Assembly: GCF_004912155.1 (NCBI RefSeq)
Contig: NZ_STGX01000013.1
Location: forward strand, 1-64,000
DNA from: Glycomyces paridis
Lineage (GTDB): Bacteria; Actinomycetota; Actinomycetes; Mycobacteriales; Micromonosporaceae
Length of the DNA: 64,000 nt
Direction: 5' to 3'
In this document: positions 50,614-58,961 of the stretch, in pieces
Layout of the letters: each line of letters begins with the position of its first letter
Numbering within the stretch: position 1 is the stretch's first letter
The notes under the pieces: generated by a model
Told to the model about the DNA's origin: nothing
What the model saw: only the letters and a program-made list of their open reading frames with translations
Databases searched by the model: none
Program-made: the position numbers and the translations under genes

Positions 50614-51468
50614 TTACGAAGGAACCTCGAAGCCCGCGAGTTTGTCCAGCTCAGCCGTGATGTCCGGGCGCTGAGCGACCGCCTCCCCATCAATCTGGGT
50701 GATGAAGGCCACACCTCGGACCGAGGAGCTCAGCCATGCGGCCTCGGCGTTCTTCAGATCGCTTGCGGCGATGAGCTTCTCGGCGGTCTTCAGCCCGGCC
50801 TTCGGGGCCTGCTCCAGCAGGTGGGCGCTGGTCGTGCCCGGCAGGATGCCCGCGGAGGTCGGTGTGGTGCAGAGCGTCTCGCCCTCCAGCCACAGCAGCG
50901 AGGAGGTCGGCCCCTCCAGCGCGAAGCCGTCGGCCGAGACCCACAGGGCGTCGTCGGCGCCCTGGGTCTTCGCCCAGCGCGTCACCGCCATCATCGACGC
51001 GTACGAGAGTGCTTTGACCCCGCCTAGAAGCCACGGGGCTTCGCCCCGCGCATCGGCATTCACCCCCAGGGTCGCCGTGGCGATCTTCAACCCGTCGCGG
51101 CGCGGCAGGATGCGCTCGCGCGGGACGGGGTCGACGGTGGCGTAGACGGTGGGCGGTCCGCCGTGCTCGCGGCCGCGGGTGGCGACCAGGCGCAGCGCGC
51201 CCTCGCCCTCGGCCCGCTCGCGCCAGGCCTCCAGGGCCTGCTCGGCGAGGCCCGCCATCTCGGCCTTCGCGGGCAGCTCGAACTCCATGCGGCGCGCGGA
51301 GTTCGCCATCCGGTCGAGGTGCTCCGACAGCAGGAAGGCCTGCCCGGCCCGCACGTTGACGGTCTCGAAGACGCCGTCGCCCCGGAGGACCCCGAGGTCG
51401 TCGGCGCACAGGAGCGGCTCGTCGGAGTCGACGACGCCGCGGTGCAGTACTGCGGTTACTAGTGCCAT
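50614..51468 (-). CDS. pabC: Aminodeoxychorismate lyase / class IV aminotransferase
   Basis: A 284-aa PLP enzyme of fold type IV. The PLP lysine is in LGGVKALSYAS, with the phosphate-binding LEGPTSSLLWL and GILPGTTSAHLLE segments. The best match is 4-amino-4-deoxychorismate lyase in folate synthesis; branched-chain or D-amino-acid aminotransferase activity is less likely. CACAAT six bases before ATG 51468 predicts a leaderless transcript. It is divergent from the Fur-family gene. Confidence 0.82.
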   Translation of the reverse strand: MALVTAVLHRGVVDSDEPLLCADDLGVLRGDGVFETVNVRAGQAFLLSEHLDRMANSARRMEFELPAKAEMAGLAEQALEAWRERAEGEGALRLVATRGREHGGPPTVYATVDPVPRERILPRRDGLKIATATLGVNADARGEAPWLLGGVKALSYASMMAVTRWAKTQGADDALWVSADGFALEGPTSSLLWLEGETLCTTPTSAGILPGTTSAHLLEQAPKAGLKTAEKLIAASDLKNAEAAWLSSSVRGVAFITQIDGEAVAQRPDITAELDKLAGFEVPS

Positions 51469-51530
51469 GCGGCCATTGTGCTCCCCTCCCGGCCCCGCCC
51501 GCCCCGGCACGCTCACCGGGGAAACACGCG

Positions 51531-51585
51531 CCCTGCCCCCGCCATCCCCAACCCCCACCCTCCCGAGAGGGGAAAGGTAGGTCCC
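51531..51585 (-). repeat. REP-like dispersed repeat, copy B
   Basis: The inverted counterpart of the element at 138-185, with the same CCCACCCTCCCGAGAGGGG core and flanking GCCATCCCCAACCCC. It lies between the divergent pabC and Fur-family genes. Confidence 0.6.
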
Positions 51586-51716
51586 AGATTCGCCGCCGGG
51601 TACGACGAAAACCCGCCGAACCGGCGCCGAAGTCACCCGAAAGTGTCACTGAGGGCGTATCGGGCGCCGCCGACCGGGGTGGGACGGACGACACGCGTGG
51701 CCGAAGGAGCGCGCAG

Positions 51717-51722
51717 TACGAT
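51717..51722 (+). promoter_or_regulatory. Leaderless -10 box
   Basis: TACGAT is followed by exactly six bases and ATG 51729. Confidence 0.6.
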
Positions 51723-51728
51723 GCACTC

Positions 51729-52169
51729 ATGCCCACCGAAGCCGAGGCCGAGACCGAACTCGCCGCGGTGCTGCGCTCCAAGGGCCTGCGCATGACCGCG
51801 CAGCGCCAGCTCGTCCTGGAGGCCGTCCGCACCCTCGGGCACGCGACCCCCGAGCAGATCCACGAGCAGATCCGCGGCCAGGTCGAAGGCGTGAACATCA
51901 CCACCGTCTACCGCACCCTCGACCTGCTCGAAGAGCTCCAGCTCGTCTCCCACACCCACCTCTCCCACGGCGCCCCCACCTACCACCTGTCCGGCGACAG
52001 AGGCCACGCCCACCTGGTGTGCCACCGCTGCGGCCGGATCACCGAAGTCGCGCCCACGCTGTTCGCGAACGCGCGCGACGACGTCGCCGATGCGACGGGT
52101 TTCGTCATCGACGTCGGCCACGTCGCCGTCTTCGGAACCTGCGCCGAATGCCTGGAGAAGCACACATGA
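51729..52169 (+). CDS. Fur-family metalloregulator, Nur-like
   Basis: A 146-aa Fur-family repressor. The N-terminal winged helix ends in NITTVYRTLDLLEEL. The dimerisation domain has the structural zinc pair CHRC and CAEC. His75, His77 and His131 stand exactly five positions beyond the nickel-site residues reported for Nur of Streptomyces (70, 72, 126, from memory). His38, His93 and His95 match three of four second-site residues. Nickel sensing is therefore favoured over Fur, Zur or PerR, as inference. ATG 51729 is leaderless. The stop overlaps the ygfZ ATG (ATGA). Confidence 0.85.
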   Translation: MPTEAEAETELAAVLRSKGLRMTAQRQLVLEAVRTLGHATPEQIHEQIRGQVEGVNITTVYRTLDLLEELQLVSHTHLSHGAPTYHLSGDRGHAHLVCHRCGRITEVAPTLFANARDDVADATGFVIDVGHVAVFGTCAECLEKHT

Positions 52170-53230
52170 CCGAGTCCGCACCGTCCCCGCTCCTGGACCT
52201 CCCCGGAGCCGTCGCCACCGACGCCGGACGCACCGCCCGCCACTACGGCTCCCCCCTGGGCGAGCAGAAGAAGGCGATGACGACCGAGGCCGGCGCCCTC
52301 TTCGACCGCTCCGACCGCGACATCGTCACCGTCACGGGTGCGCCGCGCCTCGAATGGCTGCACTCCCTCACCACCCAACACCTCACGAGCCTCAAGCCGC
52401 ACGAGGGCACCCAGACGCTCGTCCTCTCCCCCACCGGTCGCGTCGAGCACCACATGAACGTCTACGACGACGGCGCCACCACCTGGCTCGACACCGAGCC
52501 CGGCCGCGGCGAGGCCCTCCTGAAGTACCTCGAACTCATGAAGTTCCGCACCGAGGTCGACCTCGCCGACGCCACCGGCGAGTGGGCCCTGTTCACGTAC
52601 ACGTTCCCCGGCGCCGCCGAGGAGCCCGCGCCCGTCCTCCAGCCCGTCCCGGTCCCCAAGTTCGCCGCCAAGGACCTCCTCAAGGTCCCCACCGCCGTCT
52701 ACCCCGGCTCCGAACTCGACCGCACCGAGGGCTGGACCCGCCGCACCGACGCCCTCGGCGTCTTCACCGCCGACCTCATGGTCCGCCGCGAGGACGCGGG
52801 CGCCGAACTGCTCTCCGGGGACGCCGCGCCCGCCGGCACCTGGGCCTGGGACGCCCTGCGCATCGCCGCGAACGTCCCCGCCTTCGGCATCGACACCGAC
52901 GAGAAGACCGTCCCCCACGAGGTCGCCCCCTGGCTCGCCGCCGCCGTCCACCTCGACAAGGGCTGCTACCGCGGCCAGGAGACCGTCGCCAAGGTCCACC
53001 ACCTCGGACAGCCGCCCCGCCGCCTCGTCCAACTCCACCTCGACGGCACCGACGAGCACCCGCCCGCCCACGGCACACCGGTCAGCCTGGGCGACAAAGA
53101 AGTCGGCACGATCGGCACCGCCGTCCAGCACTACGAGCTCGGCCAGATCGCCCTCGCGACCGTCAAACGCTCCGCAGCCGCCGACCCCGACGCCCGCTTC
53201 GACGTCGCGGGCCAGGCCGCGAGCCTGTGA
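52166..53230 (+). CDS. ygfZ: YgfZ/GcvT-like iron-sulphur repair protein
   Basis: A 354-aa folate-binding protein of the YgfZ family, with the signature KGCYRGQE near residue 268 that holds the conserved Cys. YgfZ proteins help to maintain certain iron-sulphur enzymes using tetrahydrofolate. The N-terminal GcvT-like domain begins with FDRSDRDIVTVTGAPRLEWLHS. It is coupled to the Fur-family gene by a four-base overlap, which connects metal status with cluster repair. Confidence 0.9.
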   Translation: MTESAPSPLLDLPGAVATDAGRTARHYGSPLGEQKKAMTTEAGALFDRSDRDIVTVTGAPRLEWLHSLTTQHLTSLKPHEGTQTLVLSPTGRVEHHMNVYDDGATTWLDTEPGRGEALLKYLELMKFRTEVDLADATGEWALFTYTFPGAAEEPAPVLQPVPVPKFAAKDLLKVPTAVYPGSELDRTEGWTRRTDALGVFTADLMVRREDAGAELLSGDAAPAGTWAWDALRIAANVPAFGIDTDEKTVPHEVAPWLAAAVHLDKGCYRGQETVAKVHHLGQPPRRLVQLHLDGTDEHPPAHGTPVSLGDKEVGTIGTAVQHYELGQIALATVKRSAAADPDARFDVAGQAASL

Positions 53231-53236
53231 ACCGCC

Positions 53237-53668
53237 TCAGTAACTGAAGGTCATGATCGCGGCCGACCCGGAGTCGGCCGCGTCCGCGAAGAACGCCCTG
53301 AGGGTCGCGTAGCAGCCCTCCACGTACGCCAGCGCCGACTCGTCCGCGGCCGCCTCGGGGTCCAGGTGCGCCCGGAGCCGCTCGAACGTCGCCTCCCGCA
53401 ACAGCGCCGCCGTCGCCGCGACCAGCCCGCTCGACCACGCGAAGTAGACGCCCTCCTCGTCGATGAAGTCGCCGTCGTCGCGCAGTTCGATGTCGACGTC
53501 GGCGGCGTCGAACAGCTCCTGGAGGTCGCGCCACCCCTTGTCGAGGTAGCCGTCCACCGCCTCCTCCCGCTCCCTGCCGAGGACGAAGTCCTCGACGTCG
53601 GCGGGGTTGTCCTCGGCCCACTTCAGCTCGTCGGAAGTCACCTTCGTGAAACTCATGACCGCGCCCAT
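53237..53668 (-). CDS. DUF1877 (YfbM-like) protein
   Basis: A 143-aa acidic protein resembling DUF1877/YfbM: a short start, then YLDKGWRDLQELF, VYFAWSSGLVAATAALL and YVEGCYATLRAFFADAAD. The function is unknown. ATG 53668 or ATG 53656 (MSFTKVTSDELKWAE) are both possible starts; the second begins the conserved part. Convergent with ygfZ (six bases between stops). Confidence 0.72.
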   Translation of the reverse strand: MGAVMSFTKVTSDELKWAEDNPADVEDFVLGREREEAVDGYLDKGWRDLQELFDAADVDIELRDDGDFIDEEGVYFAWSSGLVAATAALLREATFERLRAHLDPEAAADESALAYVEGCYATLRAFFADAADSGSAAIMTFSY

Positions 53669-53778
53669 GACTGCTCCTCAACGATTGCAGGGTCGCCCGG
53701 CAAGGTACCTCCGCGCGTCCAGCACCGGACGCGCGTCTCATCGCGGGCGATCGGGCCGCGCGGCGGCGGCGACGGGAT

Positions 53779-53784
53779 TAGCCT
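53779..53784 (+). promoter_or_regulatory. Leaderless -10 box
   Basis: TAGCCT is followed by exactly six bases and ATG 53791. Confidence 0.6.
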
Positions 53785-53790
53785 CGCGGT

Positions 53791-54771
53791 ATGACTGCTA
53801 CCTACCGCGGCGGCGAACTCGTCGCAGAGATCGTCCGGTCCGGATTCGCCGAGAGCCTCCACCGGGGCAGCGTGGCCGTGACCGACCCCGCCGGAGCCCT
53901 CGTCGCCGCGATCGGCGACGCCGACTCCCCGGTCTTCCCCCGCTCCTCCAACAAGCCCATGCAGGCCCTCGCCATGCTCCGCGCCGGATGGGAGCCCGAC
54001 TCGGAGGCCGACCTCGCCATCGCCGCCGCCAGCCACCGCGGCGAACCCGTGCACCTCGCACGCGCCCGGTCGGTGCTCGCCCACGCCGGCCTCGGCGAGA
54101 CGCACCTCCAATGCCCGCCCGACCTGCCCAGCGACCCGACGGCCCGCAACACCGTGATCGCCGCCGACGGCCCCGAGCCGCGCCGCGTCTACATGAACTG
54201 CTCGGGCAAACACTCGGGAATGCTCGCCGCCTGCGCCGCCGCCGGCTGGGACCTCGCGACCTACCGCGAACCCGACCACCCGCTCCAGGAACTCATCACC
54301 GCCACCGTCGAGGAGCTCACCGGCGAGACCGTCGGCGCGGTCGGCGTCGACGGCTGCGGGGCCCCGGTCCTGGCCGTGTCCCTCCGCGGAATCGCCACGG
54401 CCTTCTCCCGCCTCGTCGAAGCCCCCGAAGGCAGCCCGGAGCGCCGCGTCGCCGACGCCATGCGCGCCAACCCGATCCTCATCGACGGCACCCACGGGCC
54501 CGACCACCGCGCCATGTCCGCGATCCCCGGCCTCCTCGCCAAAGGCGGCGCCGAGGGCTTCCACGTCCTCGCCGTCCCCGGCGTCGGCGCCGCGGCCGTC
54601 AAGATCGACGACGGCGCCGGCCGCGCCTCCATGCCCGTGGCCCTGCGCGCCCTCACCCGCATCGGCGGACTCGCCATCCCCGAAGCCGCCAAACCTGAGG
54701 TCGAGAGCCTCTACTGGCCCGAGATCCTCGGCGGCGGCAAGCCGGTGGGACGCCTGCGCCCGCTCCTGTGA
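53791..54771 (+). CDS. L-asparaginase II family protein
   Basis: A 326-aa protein of the asparaginase II family (PF06089-like), distinct from the classical type I/II amidohydrolases. Typical segments are VFPRSSNKPMQALAML, MNCSGKHSGMLAAC and VDGCGAPVLAVSL. Members hydrolyse asparagine to aspartate in the cytoplasm. Transcribed leaderless. It ends 86 bases before tRNA-Leu. Confidence 0.88.
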   Translation: MTATYRGGELVAEIVRSGFAESLHRGSVAVTDPAGALVAAIGDADSPVFPRSSNKPMQALAMLRAGWEPDSEADLAIAAASHRGEPVHLARARSVLAHAGLGETHLQCPPDLPSDPTARNTVIAADGPEPRRVYMNCSGKHSGMLAACAAAGWDLATYREPDHPLQELITATVEELTGETVGAVGVDGCGAPVLAVSLRGIATAFSRLVEAPEGSPERRVADAMRANPILIDGTHGPDHRAMSAIPGLLAKGGAEGFHVLAVPGVGAAAVKIDDGAGRASMPVALRALTRIGGLAIPEAAKPEVESLYWPEILGGGKPVGRLRPLL

Positions 54772-54857
54772 GTGGCCCCGGACTCAAGCGCCGCATACCC
54801 AGTTGAGCCACCGGCGCCGCCCAAGGTAGTATCGTCGCGTCGCAAGTACTGACACTC

Positions 54858-54940
54858 GCGCGAGTGGCGGAATGGCAGACGCGCTGGCTTCAGGTGCCAG
54901 TGTCCGCAAGGACGTGGGGGTTCAAGTCCCCCCTCGCGCA
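54858..54940 (+). tRNA. tRNA-Leu (anticodon CAG)
   Basis: A class II tRNA of 83 nt. The acceptor stem is GCGCGAG/CTCGCGC with discriminator A. The anticodon arm is CTGGC-TTCAGGT-GCCAG with anticodon CAG at 54891-54893. A variable arm (TGTCCGCAAGGACG) and T arm (GGGGG-TTCAAGT-CCCCC) follow. CCA is not encoded. A terminator with a T-run follows after five bases. It reads CUG, the dominant Leu codon in GC-rich genomes. Confidence 0.97.
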
Positions 54941-54945
54941 CAGCG

Positions 54946-54974
54946 AAGGCCCGGTGATCATCACCGGGCCTTTT
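54946..54974 (+). terminator. tRNA-Leu terminator
   Basis: AAGGCCCGGTGA pairs with TCACCGGGCCTT (loop TCA) and is followed by TT, a classical Rho-independent terminator. Confidence 0.9.
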
Positions 54975-55028
54975 CCGTGCCCGCCCGCACACTCCCCCGA
55001 GCGGGAACACCCCCGCGCCCGGTCGCGT

Positions 55029-55034
55029 TAGGCT
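55029..55034 (+). promoter_or_regulatory. Predicted bpa -10 box
   Basis: TAGGCT here would give a leader of about 77 bases before ATG 55118. Unlike most neighbours this transcript is not leaderless. Confidence 0.45.
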
Positions 55035-55117
55035 CGTGGAAGAGGAACGGAACGGGCACTGGAGGACAGTGCCGCCGAGACCACGAACCCATCGACACGA
55101 GCGGGGCCACGCCGACC

Positions 55118-55738
55118 ATGAGCGAAGCGAACACCAACCCGGAGCAGGACGGCCACGAGGAGCGCGAGTCCGAGGACGAGCTGCTCATCGTCGACGCCGA
55201 CGGCAACCCGGTCACCGCGGAGGACGCGGCCGCCCGGGACGAGGAGGAGGACCGCTACGAGTCCGACCCCACCAAGCTCGTCCCCGAACCGGCCAAGGTC
55301 ATGCGCGTCGGATCGATGATCAAGCAGCTCCTCGAAGAGGTCCGCGCCGCCGACCTCGACGACAAGGGCCGCCAGCGCCTGCGCGACATCCACCAGCGGT
55401 CCATAGCCGAACTGGAGACCGGCCTCGCGCCCGAACTGCGCGACGAGCTCGAACGGCTTTCGCTGCCCTTCAGCGCCGACGAGATCCCGACCGAGGCGGA
55501 GCTGCGCATCGCGCAGGCCCAGCTCGTCGGCTGGCTCGAAGGGCTCTTCCACGGCATCCAGGCCGCGCTCGTCGCGCAGCAGATGGCCGCGCGCCTCCAG
55601 CTCGACTCGATGCGCTCGGGCGAGCTGAAGGCCCTGACCGCCGGCGGGGAGGACCTTCCGCCGCAGCTGAGAGCCGTCATGGCGGAGCGGGCGGCGCGCG
55701 GTGACGACCGCGACCACCATCCCGGTCAGTACCTGTAG
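55118..55738 (+). CDS. bpa: Bacterial proteasome activator Bpa
   Basis: A 206-aa protein of the actinobacterial Bpa (PafE, DUF2587) family. An acidic disordered N-terminus of about 55 residues is followed by four helices (VMRVGSMIKQLLEEVRAADL, then RLRDIHQRSIAELETGL, and AQAQLVGWLEGLFHGIQAAL). The protein ends with GQYL, the C-terminal motif that opens the 20S proteasome gate in Bpa and Mpa. Bpa forms ATP-independent dodecameric rings that feed unfolded proteins to the proteasome. It implies a 20S proteasome elsewhere in the genome. Confidence 0.92.
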   Translation: MSEANTNPEQDGHEERESEDELLIVDADGNPVTAEDAAARDEEEDRYESDPTKLVPEPAKVMRVGSMIKQLLEEVRAADLDDKGRQRLRDIHQRSIAELETGLAPELRDELERLSLPFSADEIPTEAELRIAQAQLVGWLEGLFHGIQAALVAQQMAARLQLDSMRSGELKALTAGGEDLPPQLRAVMAERAARGDDRDHHPGQYL

Positions 55739-55753
55739 CGCACGCAGATGCCT

Positions 55754-55759
55754 TAGACT
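55754..55759 (+). promoter_or_regulatory. Predicted plsC -10 box
   Basis: TAGACT lies 190 bases before the acyltransferase GTG and suggests a long leader. The stretch 55739-55948 holds no separate gene that I can support. Confidence 0.4.
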
Positions 55760-55948
55760 CGGGCCTGCCCAGGCGACGCCTGCGAGCGGTGGGAGTCGCG
55801 CGACCGGGCGGGGCCCGTGCGCCGCGGGTGTCGCCGCGAGCGGATCGCGCGCCATAATTGGCAGGCACGGCCTCGCTCGCGAGCCGCGACACCGGCCCTG
55901 ACCCGAACCTCCCGCCGCCGGGGCGAGACCACTGGAGAGCTGAACACG

Positions 55949-56635
55949 GTGCTGTACAAGACGCTGCAATGGACGGCCGCGCCGACCATCAAACTCATCT
56001 GGCGGCCGTGGATCGACGGTCGGGAGCACATCCCCGAGACCGGCCCGGTCATCCTGGCGTCCAACCACCTCTCCGTCGCCGACCACTACTTCCTGGCGCT
56101 CGCCACCCGCAGGCACATCGCGACGATGGCGAAGATCGAGTACTTCACCGGCGCGGGCCTGAAGGGCAAGATCATCTCCTCGACGGTGAAGGCCCTCGGC
56201 CAGGTGGCCGTGGACCGCTCCGGGGGACGCAAGAGCGCCTCGTCGCTGGAGCCGTCGCTGGAGGTCCTGGAGGAGGGCCGGGTGTTCGCGATCTTCCCGG
56301 AGGGGACGCGGTCGCCGGACGGGCGCCTGTACCGGGGCAAGCCGGGGGTGGCGCGTCTGGCGCTGGCCTCGGGTGCGCCGGTGGTGCCGGTGGGGCTCAT
56401 CGGGACGGAGAAGGTGCTGCCGATCGGCGAGTCGCGGCCGCGGGTGGCGCCGGTGGGCGTGCGGGTCGGCAAGCCGCTGGACTTCACGCGGTACCGGGGC
56501 ATGGAGAACGACCGGGTGGTGATCCGGGCGGTGACCGACGAGGTCATGGATTCGATCCGGCGCCTGACCGGTCAGGAGTACGTGGACAAGTACGCCAAGC
56601 GGGGCGGTTCGGAGAAGGACAAGGGCGAGGACTGA
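55949..56635 (+). CDS. 1-acylglycerol-3-phosphate acyltransferase
   Basis: A 228-aa PlsC-family acyltransferase acting at the membrane in phospholipid synthesis. The HX4D motif is SNHLSVADHYF near residue 40, motif III FPEGTRSPDG near residue 118, and VPVGLIGTEKVLP follows. GGAGAG lies eight bases before GTG 55949, which is preferred over an upstream in-frame start. Its 3' end nearly meets the convergent cyclophilin gene (six bases). Confidence 0.9.
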   Translation: MLYKTLQWTAAPTIKLIWRPWIDGREHIPETGPVILASNHLSVADHYFLALATRRHIATMAKIEYFTGAGLKGKIISSTVKALGQVAVDRSGGRKSASSLEPSLEVLEEGRVFAIFPEGTRSPDGRLYRGKPGVARLALASGAPVVPVGLIGTEKVLPIGESRPRVAPVGVRVGKPLDFTRYRGMENDRVVIRAVTDEVMDSIRRLTGQEYVDKYAKRGGSEKDKGED

Positions 56636-56641
56636 CCGGCT

Positions 56642-57580
56642 CTAGCTGGCGCTCTCCGAGGGGGTGCCCGCGGGCGTGGTCGGTTCGGCGGTCGTCGGCG
56701 CGCCGGTGGTCGCGGTGCCGGTCGGCGCGGTGGTCGGTTCCTCGTCGACGGTGTCGGGTCCGGTGGGCAGGTCGGCGAGTTCGCTGATCTGCACGGCCCA
56801 GACCTCGACGGGAGCGGGCGGGGCGCCGTCGTAGGCGACGGTGTCGGTGAGGGCCGCGATCTGGTCGAGGACCTCGTAGCCGTCGACGATCCCGCCGATG
56901 ACGCTGACGCCGGCGGTCGGGACGGCCGCTCCTCTGATGAGCGCGAAGGCGCTGCCGGCGCGGCCGCGGTCGTCGGTGACGAGGGCGAGGACGTCGGCGA
57001 CGTCGTTGCCGGCCATGCCGGTCTCGGCCTGGAAGCGCCAGCCGGGCCCGTAGGACGCGTCGGAGTCCTCTTCGGCGGCGGTGGCGCCGGGGCTGCCGCA
57101 GCGCAGGATCGCGGTCGGGTCGGCCGCCTGCGTGGTGAGCCGGTCGCATTCGTGGGCGCCGTAGAAGCCGGTCGCGGCGAAGTGCGCGAAGGCCTCGACG
57201 CCGCAGGGGGCGACGTCGCCCCACAGCAGGACCGAGATGTCGCCGTAGTTGGTCTGGACGAGGGCGATCGAGCGGTCGGGCGGGGCGCCGGCGTCCATCG
57301 GGTCTACGGGGTCGTTCGCGTCGTCGGCCTCGGTGACCTGGCAGCGTTCGGAGATGACGGTCTCGGCCTCGGCGCCGGAGCCGCCGGGGTCGCGGAAGGC
57401 GAGCCAGGCGACGGCGGCGATGGAGCCGGCGGTGAGCAGAACCGCGCCGAGCCCGGCGAGGCCGCGCTTCCAGCCGCTGCCGCGCTGCCAGGGGGGTGTG
57501 CCGCGGAAGGGGTTGGCCAGGGCCGCTTCGTCGGTCAGGTGCTGGTGCTCGGTCTCGGTTCGGGGGCGGCTGGGCTCCAT
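56642..57580 (-). CDS. Membrane-anchored cyclophilin-type isomerase
   Basis: A 312-aa peptidyl-prolyl isomerase-like protein. A cytoplasmic start is followed by a membrane helix near residues 53-75 (GLGAVLLTAGSIAAVAWLAF) and an exported cyclophilin domain (ALVQTNYGDISVLLWGDVAPCGVEAFAHFA), then a Thr/Pro/Ala-rich tail. The usual FHR catalytic segment reads ECDRLTT, so Arg is kept but Phe and His are not. Activity may be low. The start overlaps the end of the upstream MFS gene by 46 bases, so the two are co-transcribed. Confidence 0.82.
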   Translation of the reverse strand: MEPSRPRTETEHQHLTDEAALANPFRGTPPWQRGSGWKRGLAGLGAVLLTAGSIAAVAWLAFRDPGGSGAEAETVISERCQVTEADDANDPVDPMDAGAPPDRSIALVQTNYGDISVLLWGDVAPCGVEAFAHFAATGFYGAHECDRLTTQAADPTAILRCGSPGATAAEEDSDASYGPGWRFQAETGMAGNDVADVLALVTDDRGRAGSAFALIRGAAVPTAGVSVIGGIVDGYEVLDQIAALTDTVAYDGAPPAPVEVWAVQISELADLPTGPDTVDEEPTTAPTGTATTGAPTTAEPTTPAGTPSESAS

Positions 57581-58884
57581 GCCTGTGAATCGTACGGTGC
57601 CTCGTCTCGTGCGAGGTAGGCGTATCCGACGCAGATCAGGCCGTAAGCGAGCGCGACGACGGCGAGGGTGCCGGGCGCGTAGCCGTTCGCGGGGACGACG
57701 AGGGCGGCCGCGAAAAGGCCCGCGAGGTAGCCGACGTTGTAGACGGTGTCGTTGACGCTGAAGACGCGGCCGCGGTAGGCGTCCTCGACGCCGCGCTGGA
57801 TGGCGGTGTCGACGGTGATCTTGACGCCCTGGGAGGCGATGTTCACCAGCAGGACGGCGACGGCGAACATGACCGGCCGCATGGTGCCGGCGAGGGCGGC
57901 GACGACGAGGGCGCACAGGGCCATGAGGACGATCACCCAGTTGCGGGGGCCCCAGACGCGGGTGGCGCGGGGGGTGGCGAGGGCGGCGGCGAGGACGCCG
58001 ACGTTGCCGAGGACGGCGAGCACGAGGAGCCAGGAGATCGTGGTGGTGCGGGTCGGGTCGGATTCGACGTCCCAGAAGAAGCCCATGAACAGGGCGATCG
58101 CGATGATGAACACGATGCCGTAGAGGAAGCGGTGGAGGCCCTGGACGGCCATGGCGAGGGCGGGGCCGCGGCGGCGGCCGAGGTGCTTGAAGCCGGCCCA
58201 CATGCCGGCGGTGGTGGCGGCGATGCCGCGCCACAGGCCCCCGGGGGCGGCCTCGTCCTCGGCGGGGCCGAGGTCGGACCGGCGGAAGGACATGCCGACC
58301 AGGAGCGCCGAGACGAGGTAGCCGCAGCCGGCCGCGAAGGCGAGCATGGAGTAGGAGACCCCGGAGTCGAGGAGTTTGGCGACGCCGGTGGTGGCGAGGC
58401 CGAGGCCGTAGGCGAGGGCGCCGAGAGTGGAGGCGAGGGAGTTGGCGGTGACGAGGTCGTCGGCGGGCACGACCTGCGGGTGGGCGGCGGCCAGGCCCGC
58501 GAGGACGAAGCGGTTGGCGGCCAGGACGAGCATCGCGCACAGGATCCACGTCCAGTTGAACCCGGTGGCGAGGGTGAGGCAGATGACGATCATGAGCAGG
58601 GCCCGTGCGAGGTTCGCGCCGGCGATGAGGTTGCGGCGGCTGAACCGGTCGAGGACGGTCCCGACATAGGGCCCGAGCAGGGAGTACGGGCCGAGGAGGA
58701 TCGCGACGGCGGCGGCGTACCTGAACGGGTCGCTGGCCTCGCCGAGGGCGGGGTTGAAGAAGACCGAGAGCGCCAGGGAGGCCTGGAACATGCCGTCGGC
58801 GGCCTGGGAGGTCAGGCGGACCGCGAGCAGCTGTCTGAAGCGGCGGTTGCCGGCCAGGCTGCGGACGTGCCCGTCGGTGCGCAT
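57535..58884 (-). CDS. MFS transporter
   Basis: A 449-aa major-facilitator protein with about twelve membrane helices. Loop 2-3 reads YVGTVLDRFSRRNLIAGANL, the MFS signature between helices 2 and 3. It resembles MFS exporters without a recognisable substrate motif. TATCCT six bases before ATG 58884 predicts a leaderless transcript. It is the first gene of a two-gene unit with the cyclophilin. Confidence 0.87.
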   Translation of the reverse strand: MRTDGHVRSLAGNRRFRQLLAVRLTSQAADGMFQASLALSVFFNPALGEASDPFRYAAAVAILLGPYSLLGPYVGTVLDRFSRRNLIAGANLARALLMIVICLTLATGFNWTWILCAMLVLAANRFVLAGLAAAHPQVVPADDLVTANSLASTLGALAYGLGLATTGVAKLLDSGVSYSMLAFAAGCGYLVSALLVGMSFRRSDLGPAEDEAAPGGLWRGIAATTAGMWAGFKHLGRRRGPALAMAVQGLHRFLYGIVFIIAIALFMGFFWDVESDPTRTTTISWLLVLAVLGNVGVLAAALATPRATRVWGPRNWVIVLMALCALVVAALAGTMRPVMFAVAVLLVNIASQGVKITVDTAIQRGVEDAYRGRVFSVNDTVYNVGYLAGLFAAALVVPANGYAPGTLAVVALAYGLICVGYAYLARDEAPYDSQAWSPAAPEPRPSTST

Positions 58885-58910
58885 CGTCCGAGGATAACTC
58901 CGGCGAATGC

Positions 58911-58947
58911 CAAGGGGGACCTCGTTTTGCACACGAGATCCCCCTTG
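58911..58947. terminator. ino1 terminator hairpin
   Basis: CAAGGGGGACCTCGT (58911-58925) pairs with ACGAGATCCCCCTTG (58933-58947) over 15 positions with one mismatch, 15 bases after the ino1 stop. Confidence 0.75.
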
Positions 58948-58961
58948 CGGCGCGCTGGGTG

